DNA of 64,000 nucleotides, from NCBI RefSeq assembly GCF_021134715.1, contig NC_060026.1, positions 13,507,001 through 13,571,000 of the forward strand, read 5' to 3'. Position 1 is the first letter of the stretch; the number at the start of each line of letters is the position of its first letter. This document shows, piece after piece, positions 1 to 9,997 of this stretch. Source of the stretch: Daphnia pulex. Taxonomy: Eukaryota; Arthropoda; Branchiopoda; Diplostraca; Daphniidae. The notes below the pieces were generated by a model. That model was not told the DNA's origin and made no database searches. It was given only the letters and a program-made list of their open reading frames with translations. The translations under genes and the position numbers were made by a program.

Positions 1-315
1 AAGCCTCGCCAAAACGATCCGCTGTCAATGTTGGCTTGATGTATAGGATCCCATCTCGAACGTAACTTTAAATTGAAATGAGTTATTTCCATTTTGAAAT
101 TCAATTTGAAAATAATACCTGTTTTCGGGTAGATTGTCGTAATATTGGAATTCACTGTTGCCCCCTCGCCATGCTGTAATTAGGTGCTTCCATTTGTTTG
201 TGTCAAGAAATTCAAAATCATCTTGCCAGAGGATTGGTCCGCGCGCTTGGTTGTCAATGCTAGATCCGTGACAAACTGCCAGAGCAAAAAGGGCGATAAT
301 AGAGAGCTTCATCAT
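1..315 (-). CDS. Secreted GH16 beta-1,3-glucanase / glucan-binding protein, 5' part only
   Basis: First two exons (315-119 and 65-1) of a gene that runs off the left edge. Exon 1 starts MMKLS with a hydrophobic signal peptide of about 18 residues, then the family start GPILWQDDFEFLD and a WRGGNSEFQYY stretch. The 53-bp intron (118-66) has AG|GTATTA and AAAG|TT ends. Joining restores N-S-YVRDG, then [13 protein letters not shown], the same block as in the complete paralog at 8262. The family binds or cleaves beta-1,3-glucans, in digestion or immune recognition. The catalytic region lies outside the window, so activity cannot be judged. Unlike its paralog, this gene has no intron between FLD and NKW. 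Confidence 0.85.
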
Positions 316-342
316 GGCTTTGGCAGTGAACGGTAAGGAGAA

Positions 343-350
343 TATTTATA
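343..350 (-). promoter_or_regulatory. TATA box of the left-edge GH16 gene
   Basis: TATAAATA on the minus strand, about 28 bp upstream of the predicted ATG (313-315). A start of transcription at the usual 25-30 bp from a TATA box would leave almost no 5' leader, or would favour the second in-frame ATG directly behind the first. Confidence 0.5.
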
Positions 351-1529
351 ATTCTGACTGTTACCGGTTAAAGAATGAACGTAACATAGCTTTTATACTT
401 TACCACAAGGACATATAGGATTTGAATCAGAAAATATTTTTTATCAATTCATGACATAAGCAAGACTCATTACACTTTGACCGCAAGATGCTAAATATTT
501 TGACCTTTGAAAATATGGTGTAAAGGATTTTTGTTTGTAACGACGAGTATCCGGGTGGATTCAAGTCGAAATAAAATACAGCTTAGGTTATTCAAACATT
601 TTTAAAACTGAACTATTTTTTTTTTTACTGTTTTACATTTATTCCCAATGTCAATTAAAAAATATTTTTCCTCGTCACCGTGGTATGTTTCTAGTACCGC
701 TATACTTGAACTGAATAAAAAATAATCAATTCAAATGTAGTCAAGCGGACTTGGAAGGAACGTGATCGCGACGTGACAAAAACGTGATTGAAATGTGGAA
801 CAGCATTACGTAATAACACAAATTCTGTGTGTGATGTAGTGGTTAATAGACTAATAGTTTCCAGTAAGTAAAGGGGTTCAACGTTCTTTTTTCCCCCGAC
901 TCTTGTCTGTTATTTTACTTTGAAACAATATCCGGTAAGCCACCGGAATTGCCAAACAGTTATTGGTACTGTTATTCTGTACTGAAGGTTAAGAACACAT
1001 ATAACACTATAATAAATCCGGCTATATTCATAAGTATGAAATTTAATTGAAAGTACTTTAATTAACATGTTTATACGCTCCGACTCCGAGTAAATAACAT
1101 AACCTAAATAAGGAGAGAAACACTGCGAGGCAACGATAGCGTTATCAGCCTACAGCTATCGACGAAAGAGGATACAAAAAAAGAAAGGTAAAATATTTAC
1201 TTTTTTGTTTTTTTCTGAAAAGGGCCAACCACCCAACAACTTGGGTTGGTTGTTGGTATGCTCCGAATGTCCGCAGTCCTCCGCACCTTGATTTTCTATA
1301 ACAAGCCAGTGATTGTGTTGTAAGGTCGATCTGGCAATGTTTTTCCCAGCCCCGTATTACTTTTAGGCGACTTTCATCTGTAATCTACACTTTCTAATCT
1401 ATTTCGTCAAGCAATTACTTTTTAAAGCTATATTACTTATGACTGTAGAAAAATTTCACTATATTTAGTGCTCAACTCTTAGGATTTGGGTGGGGCTTTC
1501 AGTATAAACAAACAATTCAACCGGAAAAC
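351..1529. other. Intergenic region between divergent genes
   Basis: AT-rich sequence between the minus-strand GH16 gene and the plus-strand CASC3 gene, with several T tracts. It must hold both promoters. No coding exon or RNA gene is supported. Confidence 0.5.
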
Positions 1530-4500
1530 ATGGCCGACGACGACAGCAGGCGTGGTGTAACCAGTGTGGCAGATGCCGACTCGGCTGAGCAAAGCACTAA
1601 CAGCGGTGACAATCCACAGGTGAAAATAGTTGTGTTAATTTGACAACCAAAACAATGTCCAATAATATTTCCCATTGTCTGTTTAGGCTGAATCAAAAGC
1701 GGTGACAGATGACGTTGCAGTTGCCAGTCAACCCACTGAGGAGACACCAGAAGACAAGACGATTCCAGATGCCCCCAAAGCTTCTGCAGAGGTGATCACG
1801 TCTGCCACAAGAGATTCAGAAGAAACCAAAAATCGGTTGGCCAAGGCCAGAGAAGAGCTTAACAAAGCAAGAGAGGAATCGGCTAGAGCTAGGGATGAAG
1901 TTGAAAAAGCAAAAAAAGATCTTGCTGTGGCTAAGCAGGACACCTCAGCAACAATCCAAGTTGCAGTTGAAAAGCCATCAGCAGAAGTCAATGTTGCTGC
2001 TTCAGAATCCACCCCGAAAGTCGAAACAGAAATAGAAAAGCCTAGTAAAGCGGAAGAAGCTCCAGCTGTCACTGAACATGTTGAGAACAGCAAGAAAGAG
2101 GAAAAACCAGAGATACAACCAGAAACCCCTAAAGAAGAAAAGCTGGTACCCGAAGATTCCAAAAACTCAAATCAAAATTGTGAAGCTACTGAACCAAACG
2201 AGGAAGTTGGAGAAGAAAAACCTGTCACAGCCCATGAATCTCAGTCAGCAGTAGAAACTAAAACAGTCGAAGAGGAAGCTAAGGTAGAAGACACAGTAGT
2301 GACTGCTGACAATTCAAATGCCACCAAGGAAATTCAAGTAGAGAGCAACAAAGAGGTGGAAACACCAGTTGGAGCAACAGAGGAAGTGCAAGAAGAGTCT
2401 CATGTGGAAGAAAAACAACCTGAAAGCAGTAAAGACGAAGAAGGTGAGATAGTTGAAGGTGAAAACGAAGAAGGTGAGCTAGTTGAAGATGAAGAAGGCG
2501 AAGAAGTTGAAGGAGAACATGAAGAAGAAGAGGTTGTAGAAGGTGAACGGGAAGAAGGCGATGGAGAAGAAAGTGACGACGAAGATGCTCCAGCCAAGCC
2601 GTTAGATGATGATGAAGACCGTCGAAACCCTCAATATATTCCAAAAAGAGGTGGCTTTTATGAACACGATGACCGAAATCGTGAAGAAGTTGAAGAGGCA
2701 GCTGCGTAATTATAACAAGTTTCCCCTTTAACTTGTTTCATTTAAAATAATATTATTTTTTAACATTTTTGCAGTGAAGAGCCTGTAGCCGGAGTAGAGG
2801 TGGAAAAGCCGAAGAAGACGAGAAGTGAAGCCATCGATCGTTGGGGTCATGATATGTTTGACCCAAATCAGCAAGTGCCCAAGAGTGATCAAGAGTTGGT
2901 TGATCTCTATGGATACGACATTCGCCAGGAAGAAGGAGCTCCGAGGTATAATGCACGTCTATTGAGTTAGCAAGCACTTGTTTTTACTAACCGTCTGGGG
3001 AATCTATTTTTACAGGGCGCGCCGTCGCAGACGTTATGGTCGTGGCCCAAACAAGTACGATCGTACATGGGAAGATGAAGATGCTTATTCTCGGCCTCGC
3101 GGACGTGGTGGTGTTGCCTCAAGAGGTGGTCCCTCAGAACGTGGCTCTGGATTTGAACGCAATCCCGATTCCCGTCCGCGCACGCAGCGCCAAGAAATGC
3201 CCAAAAAGGATGAATTCCCCGCATTATCGGATGGCAAACAGGAGCCCAAGGCCCAGGGAGAGACTGCCCCAAAGCAATCTTCCCAATCCAATTGGAGAGA
3301 AGGTGAAAGAGGAATTGGAATGACTGGAGGCAACGAACGTCGCGGCGGTGGTAACAGCAACAATAGCAATAACAGTAAGGCGAACGCTGTTTCTTATCGA
3401 CGTGGAGGAGGCGGACGAACATTCGAAGAGCGTCGAGAAATGAGAGAAGCCAAAGGACTTAGAGCCCGAAGTGACAGTGTGCCACAGTCTGGTGAAGGAG
3501 ATGAAGAACAGTCTGCTGACCAACCTCCCAAAGAAAATATTAGAAGCCCCAGAAGACCAATGGGAGCAGAAGCTTCTCCTCGCGGTGCCCCTCGTGGAGG
3601 AAGCTCACGAGGCACTGGTAATCGTGGAGGTGCAATGGGTTATTCGGGACCCCCTCGCGGTGGAGCTTCACCTCGAGGAAGAGGAGCTATCAGTTCACGC
3701 GGCCGTCGTAATGACAATCCCAACTGGAATCGAGGAGATGAAGAAGGAGGAAATAGTCGACCAGGACCACCTCATCAGCCGTTCAACCGTGGCCCCAGTG
3801 CTTCTCAGGACGTGCGAATGGATCATCGAGGTCCGTTTGAGGAGCCTCGAGGTCGAGGAAGAGGCAAATTTGGTCGGCCGATGGATGGGAACGCTGATCA
3901 AGCTGTGGTGGGTGGAATGGAGCAGATGCGTATCGAAGACCACTCTGCTCCGCGGAACCAAGATGCCGCTCGCTCCAAGCGTTATTCGTCCCAGCGACAG
4001 AGGATGACTACTCCTCCTCCGGCCAATGCTGGAGCTGCGCCAATTCAACAGCCACCCTATCCAGTTGCTGCCGGAGGAAGTGCAGCTTACTATGCTTCCT
4101 ACAACGATTCGCCGCCACCCAACTACGTTTCGGCAGCTCCGGCTCCTCTACTTCCTATGGCTGTGGCTGCTCAAGGTGCGCCTCCGACTTTCATTACCCA
4201 GCCGATCTATCCCGCTGGTCCTGGCCCGGCTCCTTTCAACGCTGGTCCCTATCAAGGCTATCCTCCGGCTCCAGCTCCACCCACGGTACCGGTGGGCGTC
4301 CCCATTGGTTCACCGACACAGGATTACATGTATGGCGGTGGTACTATGTACTACGATCCAGGAAGACAAGTATTATCTTAAAAACTATTTAGGAAAAGTT
4401 TCCGTATTTTAATTTTGTTTACGTTTGCCTTCTTTTAGCAGCCAATTAGGCATGGAAATCAACCTACGCGGAGAGCTAAGGCTGCTATACCCATCGTTGC

Positions 4501-4558
4501 ACCAGACAACGAAGTTGACAGTTATTTAATATCTGGACGACGACTTAATCATGAATAA
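1530..4558 (+). CDS. CASC3: CASC3 / Barentsz (MLN51), exon junction complex core protein
   Basis: Five exons: 1530-1619, 1687-2705, 2775-2945, 3016-4369, 4439-4558; phases join to 917 residues. Exon 1 encodes MADDDSRRGV. Exon 2 holds a KAREEL-type helical stretch and a long acidic tract. The Btz/SELOR domain spans about residues 340-450 across exons 2-4: RRNPQYIPKRGGFYEHDD, WGHDMFDP, LYGYDIR, RRRYGRGP and WEDEDAY. This region clamps eIF4A3 onto spliced mRNA in the exon junction complex, acting in mRNA localisation, translation and decay. The rest is RGG-rich and Pro/Ala-rich and probably disordered. The last exon adds QPIRHGNQ...AIPIVAP; if its 69-bp intron were retained, the protein would end at a stop at 4379. 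Confidence 0.93.
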
Positions 4559-4685
4559 TTATTTCACTCAAAAACCATCATTTGTCCTATTTCAGCCCAT
4601 AAAGAGTTCCGACGTTTCTTCTTCCTTTCTTTCTTGACTAAATATTTTCTTGTTTTGGTTAACACAGATGCAGGGCAAATTGACA

Positions 4686-4691
4686 AATAAA
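4686..4691 (+). terminator. Poly(A) signal of CASC3
   Basis: AATAAA 128 bp downstream of the CASC3 stop codon. Confidence 0.6.
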
Positions 4692-4726
4692 GGTTTCTCT
4701 TCCTGTCGTGCTTTTCTTAACATTTC

Positions 4727-4732
4727 TTTATT
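4727..4732 (-). terminator. Poly(A) signal of LETMD1
   Basis: AATAAA on the minus strand (TTTATT on plus), 60 bp past the LETMD1 stop. It faces the CASC3 signal about 36 bp away, so the two 3' ends probably touch or overlap. Confidence 0.6.
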
Positions 4733-4791
4733 GAAAATCCAGCATTTACAGGCTTAAATTGTAGGACTAGGTTTTCACCGATAGTAATTAG

Positions 4792-6520
4792 TTACTGAAT
4801 AAGCACACGGTTAGTGGGTTGGTTATAGGCAAGTAAAATCGGGCAATGAAGAACGAGAGAATAGGTCGCCGGATCAACATGAACAGACACTGCAATCCAC
4901 TGCTCTAAATATTTCACCATATCTTCGGTTCTCATGTTGGAAGGATTCAGTCCACGAGAATAGCAAGCCTGCAAATTTCAAAACACATTTTTAATTAAGA
5001 ATAACGATGAAATAATCGTACTCTGGTAGGAATAGGTGTCGAAAGATATTTACAGATCGTAGTTCTTCCAATGAAAGTGACGTCACTCCTTCTCGTTCAA
5101 GAACTTTATCTTTATTAAGGATTTCCTCTGCTCTTTGCGACAATCGACGCCGACGAGACCATAATGTATGCATACCATGCACTTTCAACAGTTGATTCTA
5201 GAAAATATGAAATGGATTTAATTACAAAATTTTAAAAATATGTGGGAGAAATATTATAACTTGCCTTGTGTCGAGGATACAAACAATTGAGATGGAATGG
5301 TTCTCGTTGAAATAAAATTTTCACTTCCAAGATCTCTTCAACAGTTGGATGAACACCACTGGCGAGTTTGGATAGCATTTGACTCAGTTTCTTCGTAAGA
5401 TCTGTATCGTTAACTGAGGGGATTCTTGCCTGCATGCAACGAAAGGTTGGTCTAAAGTGCTGGACGCTTTTTTTATGATCCTGAAGGGCAAAATCACGTC
5501 GTTGCTGAAGCGACCAAAAATGAGTAGAGAGCAATTGCTTGGGAAGCACATACCTGAAAAACAAAATTGTACAATAGAATCAGTAGTTAAATGTTTAGAG
5601 GTGGGGTTATAAATTACGTCATTATCCCTTTTGTTACAATTAGAACAAATACTAATCCTTCCCCTAAAAATTACATCAACAAAATGTTTCCTCTCCCTTT
5701 CCCTATTCAACATGCAAAATAATGTTTTCAGAAAATGTCCCGAACAGACGGAAGACATGGTCACATTTTTCGTTCGGCCTCCTCCACTCATCCTATTTTT
5801 CAAATCCTATCGCAAAATTCATCCCCCCCCCCCTTCTCGGTGCATGACGTAATTTGTGGAATTGGGAAAAATCTGTAATAGCCTACTTACGCCAGAGGAA
5901 AGATTATGTAATTGGCAAATGGTAAAGCACTAATGAGAAGAACTGGTGAAACCTTCAGCATTTCTCTAGGCACTGAAATAAAATGTCAAAATAAAAACTA
6001 ATGAAACAAATTTGATTTGTCTTACTGCGGTAGAAAATGTCAATCTCCTTCAGCCCCACTGAATGAATTCCACCACCATTTTTTTTGGCATTCCGAATAA
6101 GACTCTTGACTTTAACAAATGTTTTGGTGTCTTGGTAAAGGTCTTTGATACCCACAGAGAACACCCTGTAGACTCTACATTAAATATTGCATTCAGATTA
6201 ATATTTTGTTAAATGTACATTATAAGTGACATATACTTCATTGCTCTTGGAAAACGCACCTCCAGAATCTTGTCATAGTTTCTTACATAATCCACATACT
6301 TTGTCAAGGCATAACTCTTGATTTCTTTTGAAACTTTGTGTCCAACTTCTTGGACCTTTTTCTTTACAACACCTTCATTAGATGCATTCCTTTACAAAAT
6401 GAGGAAGTTTTACTGAAAGCATTTCATAATGAAACTAAATGGAAATGTATGAACTTACCTGAAACAGACATAAGGTGCAATTCTTACGCAACTCAAAATT
6501 CGCCGGTTATTGGGAAACAT
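4792..6520 (-). CDS. LETMD1: LETM1-domain-containing protein 1
   Basis: Seven exons on the minus strand: 6520-6459, 6389-6237, 6165-6026, 5972-5891, 5553-5265, 5197-5054, 4968-4792. All phases join to 348 residues, close to the usual length. Recognisable blocks in order: KYVDYVRNYDKILEVRFPRA, then MPREMLKVSP, a hydrophobic membrane segment (VLLISALPFANYIIF), LPKQLLSTHFW, the SGVHPTVEEIL helix, and the C-terminal SLEELRSACYSRGLNP block. LETMD1 is an inner mitochondrial membrane protein related to LETM1. The N-terminus is short and basic (MFPNNRRIL), as for mitochondrial import. Exon 5 is preceded by a GC-AG intron, and the 337-bp intron 4 carries a MITE-like insertion. Confidence 0.92.
5198..5264 (-). 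other. GC-AG intron of LETMD1
   Basis: 67-bp intron with donor AAG|GCAAGT and acceptor TTCTAG. The reading frame continues only with the GC donor; the nearest GT, four bases downstream, puts exon 5 out of frame. The flanking bases match the strict consensus known for the minor GC class of U2 introns. Confidence 0.85.
5611..5855. mobile_element. MITE-like insertion in LETMD1 intron 4
   Basis: A 245-bp block bounded by perfect 12-bp inverted repeats, AAATTACGTCAT at the left end and ATGACGTAATTT at the right, with an 11-base C run close to the right end. It sits wholly in the enlarged 337-bp intron of a gene whose other introns are about 50-75 bp. From memory, ends of this ACGTAATTT type next to poly-C runs occur in non-autonomous DNA transposons of arthropods; this was not searched. 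No transposase and no clear target-site duplication were seen. Confidence 0.5.
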
Positions 6521-7206
6521 AGTAATACCTGAGAAGGCAGACCTACTTATAGAGATTACGAAATTTGATCAGCAGAAGTCGAGACAAATTTTTATATGCG
6601 TTGAAAAAAAAACTGATTGTGGTTCTTTAGCAAACATCAAATACAATTTATTTTCATCACTCATTGAAAATAAATTGTCCACTTCGTTTATTTATTTACT
6701 ACGACGGAGAACTGTCCCGTCTTCTGTCTATTTACGACTTTGACTGGTTAAGTAATCTTACAGACAACACGTTCATCTAGCGGTAAATAGTCACACCACT
6801 GTTACATAATACGTCAAAAACGGTCATCTCATCAAAGTTCACGTATCAAATTAATATTTAAATGAAATACAATTCATATTACACTAAAAATGTTTGAAAA
6901 TAATCTACTGCGCATCCACAATTGAGACTAAGCTGTAAATGGGGTAAAAACAAGTTATGCGCGTTATGCGCTAATTTTAGAAATCCCTTAAGAGATAATT
7001 GTTCTTTGAATTGTTGTTTCGTTATTTCCTTGTGAAAGAAAACAACATCTTCTGTTTCCCCCGGCGGATTCATTCTACATATACAGTTCAAGATTATAGA
7101 TGCCTTCAAGCGTGAATTCGTGCTGGACGGAGAAGTAAGTCGAGGGCGTGCGCAGCTGGCATTATTACTGCTGGAGGTGTGCTTCTTCGCTTCAATTCCA
7201 TTATCG
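6521..7206. other. Intergenic region between divergent genes
   Basis: AT-rich spacer between the LETMD1 start and the TATA box of the next gene. No supported exon. Confidence 0.5.
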
Positions 7207-7214
7207 TATAAATA
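7207..7214 (+). promoter_or_regulatory. TATA box of the small secreted-protein gene
   Basis: TATAAATA 68 bp upstream of the ATG at 7275, which would give a 5' leader of about 35-40 bases. Confidence 0.5.
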
Positions 7215-7274
7215 CCTGTTGCAATACTACCACGGAATTTAGTTTCCTTCTATTTTTGCTCGTAGACGAACGAG

Positions 7275-7745
7275 ATGGCACAGTCTTCCTTGATCGCGCT
7301 AACAACTATTGTTTTAGCTGTTATTCATGCGGGTTACCAACAAAGTGAATTTTCTTCTACGTACCCAATAGTGCGGACAAAACCAAGGATTTACGAACAA
7401 AATTTGCCGACTTATCAGTTAAAAAGAAAATTCATACCTAAGTATCCCATGCCGGATTTGAGTGGCACAGTTTTTCATCAACCTTTGAACGTTTTGAACT
7501 TGCCTGTGGTTATTGCACTCATAGAAAACGGTCCTATTAACAAAGACACAGTTCCCGTTGTCCATCAAAGTTTGGATAAGAATTTGACTTCAGAAATACC
7601 TGCTCCGGCCGTGAAGATTATCAAGACTGACCCGGCGTCTGAGGTTATCTCAATGACTTCCCTAATTTGCCTCAATTCTTTATCGAGCATCGCCTTCAGC
7701 TTTCTACCAATCAACTCGTCAAGACTAAGTGGTTTTTGCAGTTGA
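7275..7745 (+). CDS. Uncharacterised small secreted protein
   Basis: Single open frame of 156 codons starting MAQSSLIALTTIVLAVIHAG, a good signal peptide. The next part is rich in Pro, Lys and Tyr (PIVRTKPRIYEQNLP, KFIPKYPMPDLSG) and looks like an extended secreted peptide. I do not recognise a family. The last 30 or so residues turn Ser/Leu-rich, and the opposite strand there reads as a well-formed amphipathic helix, so the true 3' end may lie earlier or be spliced. A TATA box upstream supports transcription. Confidence 0.55.
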   Translation: MAQSSLIALTTIVLAVIHAGYQQSEFSSTYPIVRTKPRIYEQNLPTYQLKRKFIPKYPMPDLSGTVFHQPLNVLNLPVVIALIENGPINKDTVPVVHQSLDKNLTSEIPAPAVKIIKTDPASEVISMTSLICLNSLSSIAFSFLPINSSRLSGFCS

Positions 7746-8261
7746 AATGCGACCGCTTTAAGTGTTTCTATTCGTATTTATTACCACGACCACAGAACTA
7801 TTGTTTGTTCTAAATGTTCTTCTCAGCATTGTGCAATTTTGTATTGTCTTTCAAATGTGGTGTTGTGCTACTTTAACCTACACGGAACTATTAAATTTTT
7901 TATTTGGGCATTTGATTTTGTTCAAAGGAATTTTTTAAAAATAAATTTTTTAATTAACACAAAAATTATCGATTAAATTTATTTAAATAAATCTACAGCG
8001 CTGCCTGATATCAAACATCTAGCACAAAACACAGCAAAAATATTTGGCATCGACCACTGGATCCAAAAAACTTGCATTTGAAATCAAAGCAGCCGATCTT
8101 AGCATTTTGAGCATTTCTAAGGAATCCAGAAATTAGGTTAAGCGTAATCAGTCTTAAGATAGCATTCCCCTGACCAGTCGTATCTACCCTATGTGGTCGT
8201 TATCGCGTTCTACGACAGTTAGTCTAGAACAGTTTTTGGCAAGTAAAAGGAGGATACGGTA
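7746..8261. other. Intergenic region
   Basis: AT-rich 3' flank of the small secreted-protein gene and 5' flank of the GH16 gene. Nothing else recognised. Confidence 0.45.
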
Positions 8262-9897
8262 ATGGAATTTCTCGTTTTCTGTGCGGCCATCTTCTTTGTT
8301 GATGCCGCAGTCGGTTGCAATTTGTTGCCACGATTACCGTCTTCTAAGAAAGTTTCAAAATTTGATTACCTGCCGCGTCGGAGCTTGAAGAGGTCGTCAT
8401 TTTCACAAACTCGTCGCGGGCCTTTAATTTGGGAAGACGAGTTCGACCATTTGGACGTAATTGATTTTTTAGTTTTATTACCAGAGTAACGGGAATAATA
8501 ATTAATTGTCAAAAAGTACAACAAATGGACGCCCATGATCAGCGGCTGGCGTGGAAGCAACTCGTTCCAAATCTATGTCAACCGCAGTGAAAATCTGTAC
8601 TACGTGAAATAATCAATTACATTTTACCGTACGGTATAATAATATACCACCAACAAGATTAATGTGTTTTTTCTTTTCTTTGTCGGCGAATAGTTACGTT
8701 CGAGACGGTCATTTGTTCATAAAACCGACGCTGACAGCCGATCGATTCAGCCCCGAATTTCTTTACAACGGGACTCTGGATTTAACTCTCGAAGGATGCA
8801 ACGTCAATTGGGGAGGTGGATGCTTTTTGTAAGCACTTTATTAGGAACCCCACCGTGTTCTCCCGCAGGTTACTTAACATGTTCTGCGTTTATTTTGCGT
8901 ACCAGAGAGGCCGGTGATGACATAATTCAACCGATTCAATCCGCTCGGATTCACACGAAAAAGTCGTTCAGTTTTACCTATGGTATTGTGGAAGTTCGCG
9001 CTAAAATGCCCAAAGGCGACTGGATATGGCCAGGTAAAAAGTGCACTTATTATGCCATCTAATTTCTAAAAGTACTTTGCTTTTATACTACTTGATTACG
9101 ACACAAAAAAGCTGTTTGGATGTCGCCTACCGACTCGGTCTACGGAAGTAATCCGCGATCGGGCGAGATCGATCTAACGGAAGTCAGAACTAACACCAAT
9201 CTCTCTTGCAACGGTAAGCCTTATGGAAGGCAACTCAGTGGTACCACCTTACACTGGGGACCAGACGCTCAGCATAACGGCCACCGAATGACGTACTGGC
9301 CAAAGTATGGAAATTTTGTAAAAATTTAAATACGATTCAGGTGGAGGATAAATCGTACACGGAATTCTTTTTCAGAGTTTTAAGCCATCCAGATTTCTCT
9401 TCAGATTTCCATCTATTTGGATTGGAATGGTCGCCAACTGGCTTTGAATTTTCTGTCGACAACGTACTAATTGGTTCCATGTCTCCACCACCTGGCGGTT
9501 TCTGGGAAATGGGTGGTTTTGAAGGTGAAAATATTTGGAATTTAACGGGTAACGGTACTCGAATCGCCCCTTTCGATCATCCGGTAATATCAGTTGGTCT
9601 CAACTTTTATTTAATACTGTAAAAAAATGGGATATTCACTGTCTGGTGGTTTTCCTGCAGTTTCATTTCATCCTGGATGTTGCGGTCGGTGGCAACATGT
9701 TTCCAGACTGGTGTGTCAACCAGCCTTTCGGTCAACCACTTGAAAAACCCTGGAAGATGTCAGATCCTGTTCAGATGCGACCGTTTTGGGAGAAAAGGGA
9801 GCACTGGTTACCCACCTGGAACATCGAGACGGAAGACAACGCCATGCGTATCGATTACATTCGCGTTTACGCTCTTAATCAAGATAAAAACACCTAA
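8262..9897 (+). CDS. Secreted GH16 beta-1,3-glucanase (GNBP/LGBP family), complete
   Basis: Seven exons: 8262-8456, 8517-8596, 8694-8828, 8906-9033, 9112-9304, 9376-9583, 9661-9897; 391 residues. A signal peptide ([16 protein letters not shown]) and a basic linker precede [15 protein letters not shown], the start of the GH16 jelly roll. [17 protein letters not shown] and [17 protein letters not shown] follow. The active-site strand is SGEIDLTE, with the catalytic pair at about E198 and E203 and D200 between, so hydrolase activity is likely retained; many insect GNBPs have lost these residues. The C-terminal part has [16 protein letters not shown] and ends [11 protein letters not shown]. The likely role is cleavage or recognition of algal or fungal beta-1,3-glucan. 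The intron at 9305-9375 uses the GT after WPK, because the next GT leaves no workable intron. Confidence 0.9.
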
Positions 9898-9918
9898 GAA
9901 GTAAGTGAATTACAGTGA

Positions 9919-9924
9919 AATAAA
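9919..9924 (+). terminator. Poly(A) signal of the GH16 gene
   Basis: AATAAA 22 bp after the stop codon, which implies a very short 3' UTR. Confidence 0.55.
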
Positions 9925-9931
9925 TCACCGT

Positions 9932-9937
9932 TTTATT
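9932..9937 (-). terminator. Poly(A) signal of the lyase-like gene
   Basis: AATAAA on the minus strand, 61 bp past the stop of the lyase-like gene and only 7 bp from the GH16 signal on the other strand. Confidence 0.5.
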
Positions 9938-9997
9938 GGCTAATAGCATAAAATGTTATATGGGAAAGCACGGTGCAAATTGGCTTCAATGTAACAG

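Noticed and set aside
835-890. tRNA-like A/B-box words (TAGTGGTTAATAG, GGTTCAAC)
   Set aside because: No cloverleaf could be drawn from the surrounding bases.
2279-2644. Long minus-strand frames opposite the acidic tracts of CASC3, NOB1 and Acinus
   Set aside because: Low-complexity mirror frames of GAA/GAT-rich coding sequence.
9318-9340. 23-bp intron in the GH16 gene
   Set aside because: Too short to be spliced; using the donor at 9305 and acceptor at 9375 gives a 71-bp intron and restores the family sequence.
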